From: Cytidiella melzeri
Taxonomy: Eukaryota; Basidiomycota; Agaricomycetes; Polyporales; Irpicaceae
NCBI GenBank assembly: GCA_022592445.1
Contig: JABYQR010000290.1
Coordinates: 1 to 58,632, forward strand
DNA: 58,632 bases
Direction: 5' to 3'
Part shown: piece by piece, positions 56,183 through 58,632 of the stretch
How positions within the stretch are numbered: the first letter of the stretch is position 1
Layout of the letters: the number at the start of each line of letters is the position of its first letter
The notes under the pieces: model-generated
The model's database searches: none
The model's input: the letters and a program-made list of their open reading frames with translations, nothing else
What the model was told of the DNA's origin: nothing
Made by a program: the position numbers and the translations under genes

Positions 56183-58632
56183 TCAGGGATGATCGTTGTA
56201 GAATTTCTTGATCGCTTCTTGAGCGTGCGTAATGTTTTCTACAGGTTCCCACGTGTTGTCGTTCGGTCCGTAGCCTTTCCAGCGTATATAATACTGAAGC
56301 TTTTTGGCACGACCTGTACGTCTTGACTTGAGAATCTTCTCGACTTCGTATTCTTCTTCTCCGTCGATGATATCTGGCGGAGGCATCTCCAGCTTTTGGC
56401 CTTCGAATTCAGGTTTGTTGTACGGTACTAACTTTCTTGCATGGAATACAGGATGTATCCTTGGTGAACGTTCAGGCCATTCTAGTCTGAATGTGTCCGG
56501 CGAAAGCTTTTCAGCAATCTTGAATGGGCCGTAGTACTTGGCTGACAGCTTATGTCCAGATTTTTGGTAATCTCTCAGATCTAGCATGACCTGATTGCCT
56601 TCGTTGAAGGGGACCTTCTGAACGTGCTTGTCATAGTACCATTTCATGCGTTCAGCCGCAAGTTGTAACGCCGCTTTAGCATGCTCTTGAGCTTGCAAGC
56701 GGTTCCACATGATGTCATTCATGTCAGACCTTTTCAGGTCCTTAGTGAGCGTTGGACCAGCTCTAGGGTGTCTGCCGTATTTGAGGTAGAAAGGCGAGTG
56801 CTTAGTTCCCTCGTGCGCTGCATTGTTGTATGCGAACTCAGCCGAGCTGAGCAGTCTAGCCCAGTCGTCGTGTAGTTGATCAACGTAACAACGCAGGTAC
56901 TGTTTGAGCGTTTGATTAACTCGTTCAGTTTGACCATCAGTCTGCGGATGATATGCAGTAGTCATTGTAGATTCTATCCCTAGCATTTTACACCATTCCT
57001 GGAATAAATCTGCTGCGAATTGTGGACCTCGGTCGGAAATGATTTGCAAAGGTAACCCGTGAAGGGTCAAGACTCTCTCATAGAGTAGAGCTGCAAGATC
57101 TTTTGCCGAGAACTCGTTTACAATAGGGAAGAAGTGCGCCCTTTTAGTAAGGCGGTCTACGACTACGCAGATAGCATTGAAGCCATCAGACTCCGGTAAC
57201 TGAGTAATCAAGTCAACAGTCATGATATCCCATGATTCGGCCGGAACCGGATTAGGAATGAGTGGTCCGTAAGGCTGTTGCGGACGAGTCTTCATTTGCT
57301 GACATGTGTCACAGCCTGTCACGTATTTCTTGACATCAGTGGTTAAACCTGGCCACCAGTAGTTTCTCGAGATCAGTTTGTACGGTTTCCATCTGCCAGG
57401 ATGTCCGGCAGAAGGTAGATCGTGATGCATCTGGATGATTTGGTGTCTCAGATTTAAATTCTGATCTTTGGGGATGTAGACTTTTCCACGGTATAGGAGT
57501 AATCCGTTCTCAAAATTCCATTCCTCTAGTGATTTCTTGAACTCCCTAGGACCAGAGTTAAGTAACTGCTGATAATCCTTGGTAACTTCATCATTCATGA
57601 GTGCTTCCTTGACCCGTCTTAGGATTTCATCATCGTTGATAGGCGAGTCATGAGAGTTTTCTATAGCAGAGATGGCAAAAAACTCGGGTTTAAGGAGAAT
57701 TTTGTCCTTATTATCGGAATTTACCCCCTCTTCATGATCTGGCCTCCTGGACAGAGGATCTGCGGTAAGCATGGTCTTTCCGGGTTTGTGCCGGAGCACG
57801 AAATTGAATCGCGTGAGGTATAACGCCCATCGTGCTTGTCTCCGAGTCAGCTTCTGGCCATTCCTGAAATATGTCAGGTTTTGGTGATCCGACCATATTT
57901 CTACGGTAATCGGATGTCCCTCCAGATGTTGACGATACTCTTCCAGGGCGCGGATAATAGCCAACAACTCTTTATTGTATATCTCATAATTACATTCATG
58001 GACATTGAGTGATTTAGAGTAGAAGGCTACTGGATGCCACAGCTTGTCAACTGGGTCCAGTTGTGATAATACCGCTCCTGTAGCAAAGTCACTAGCGTCT
58101 GTTTCCAGACGGAAAGGGTTTTCGTCATCTGGTATCCTCAGAATAGGTGCTGATGTAAAAGCCTGTTTCAGACTTTGGAAGGCCTGTTCCTGAGCATCTT
58201 TCCAGATCCAGGGTTGGTCCTTCTTTGTAAGAATAGTGAGCGGTTTCGCATGTTTAGCAAAGTCCTTGATGAAACGCCGATAGAAATTGGCGAAGCCTAA
58301 GAAGGCTTGGACTTGCTTAACCTTTTCAGGTCGCGGCCACTCAGTAACTCCGGTGAGTTTGGCTGGATCCATCTCGATGTGTCCGTGAGAAATGATCATG
58401 CCTAGGTACTCAATGCGATCTTTTTCAAGAAAGCATTTTTCTGGTTTGGCAAACAGATCGTTCTCGCGTAGACACTTGAGCACTTCCTGTGTGATGCAAC
58501 GGTTCTCCTTCTGTCTCCGTGAAGATGAGGATGGTCGTCGAGATACACCATGACATGTCGTTCTAAGATCAAATCACTCAGAATTCATTCATCATGGCTT
58601 GGAACGTCGCAGGTGCGTTGCTGAAACCAAAA
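56183..58632 (-). pseudogene. Gypsy pol: RT end, RNase H, integrase, chromodomain; frameshifted at the RT active site
   Basis: A 766-codon frame (58483-56183) contains RT-connection and RNase H blocks (AFLGFANFYRRFIKDFAKHA, FRLETDASDFATGAVLSQ, WSDHQNLTYF), the H2C2 integrase finger (HHDLPSAGHPG...CDTCQQMK), and the integrase core (IISDRGPQFAADLFQEWCK, AYHPQTDGQTERVNQTLK). It ends with a chromodomain (EEYEVEKILKSRRTGRAKKLQYYIRWKGYGPNDNTWEP). Beyond 58483 the RT homology continues in other frames: NAPATFQAMMNE, then HVMVYLDD, then the next block, each in a different frame. At least three small indels therefore disrupt the catalytic region within about 120 bp. The chromodomain would direct integration to histone-marked chromatin in active relatives. 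Confidence 0.85.

Larger units (their letters stand above)
55220..58632 (-). mobile_element. Chromodomain Gypsy (Ty3-type) element, 3' part, runs off the window
   Basis: Reverse transcriptase, RNase H, integrase and a C-terminal chromodomain lie on the minus strand (58632 to 56183). The 3' LTR follows at about 55220-55912. The domain order RT-RNase H-integrase-chromodomain defines a chromovirus. The 5' half is outside the window. Confidence 0.85.

Overview
The window is a piece of a filamentous basidiomycete chromosome, most likely an Agaricomycete and plausibly a polypore. The genes carry several short (about 45-70 nt) GT-AG introns. They encode fungal versions of splicing, RhoGAP, bestrophin, HECT ligase and CFEM proteins, and the mobile elements are typical of basidiomycetes (Copia, a chromodomain Gypsy, TIR elements). 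A captured gene fragment resembles the N-terminus of agaricomycete trehalose phosphorylase.

Layout. 0-14.3 kb is a gene-rich host segment: a CIR_N/LENG1-like splicing protein (+), a RhoGAP-like protein (-), a secreted endonuclease/exonuclease/phosphatase-family nuclease (-), a decayed F-box-like gene (+), a bestrophin-type anion channel (-) and an unrecognised secreted protein (-). 14.3-39.6 kb is a repeat block. It contains a solo Copia LTR at 15.3 kb, a 143-bp minisatellite, a degraded Copia element (copia-2, minus strand) and a nearly complete Copia element (copia-1, minus strand, 29.5-38.0 kb). Copia-2 is interrupted by a 708-bp solo LTR and by a 2.0-kb TIR element carrying pieces of two host genes. 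A tRNA-headed SINE follows at 38.2 kb. 40.0-43.7 kb holds a HUL5/UBE3C-like HECT ubiquitin ligase (-). 44-54 kb is a tandem family of four CFEM-type cell-surface protein genes (+), three with GPI-anchor tails, with duplicated flanks and a decayed Copia fragment between the last two. 55.2-58.6 kb is the 3' part of a chromodomain Gypsy element (-).

Main points for follow-up. (1) The target-site duplications of the solo LTR and of copia-1 are exchanged (ATGGT/GCATG against GCATG/ATGGT). Diagnostic bases inside the LTRs agree, so the roughly 13.7 kb between them appears to have been inverted by recombination between inverted LTRs. (2) The 2.0-kb TIR element (13-bp TIRs, 3-bp GAA duplication) carries the promoter and first exons of a trehalose phosphorylase gene joined to part of a MYST acetyltransferase gene, a Pack-type gene-capture element. 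(3) Copia-1 has about 3 kb between its primer-binding site and gag, containing a sense-strand 433-codon gene with an apparent spliceosomal intron and no recognised homology. (4) The CFEM cluster shows tandem duplication, loss of the GPI tail in one copy and altered cysteine spacing in two.

All product names are assigned by reading translations. Splice sites are inferred from consensus and from frame continuity. Repeats were compared by eye, so percent identities are not given.
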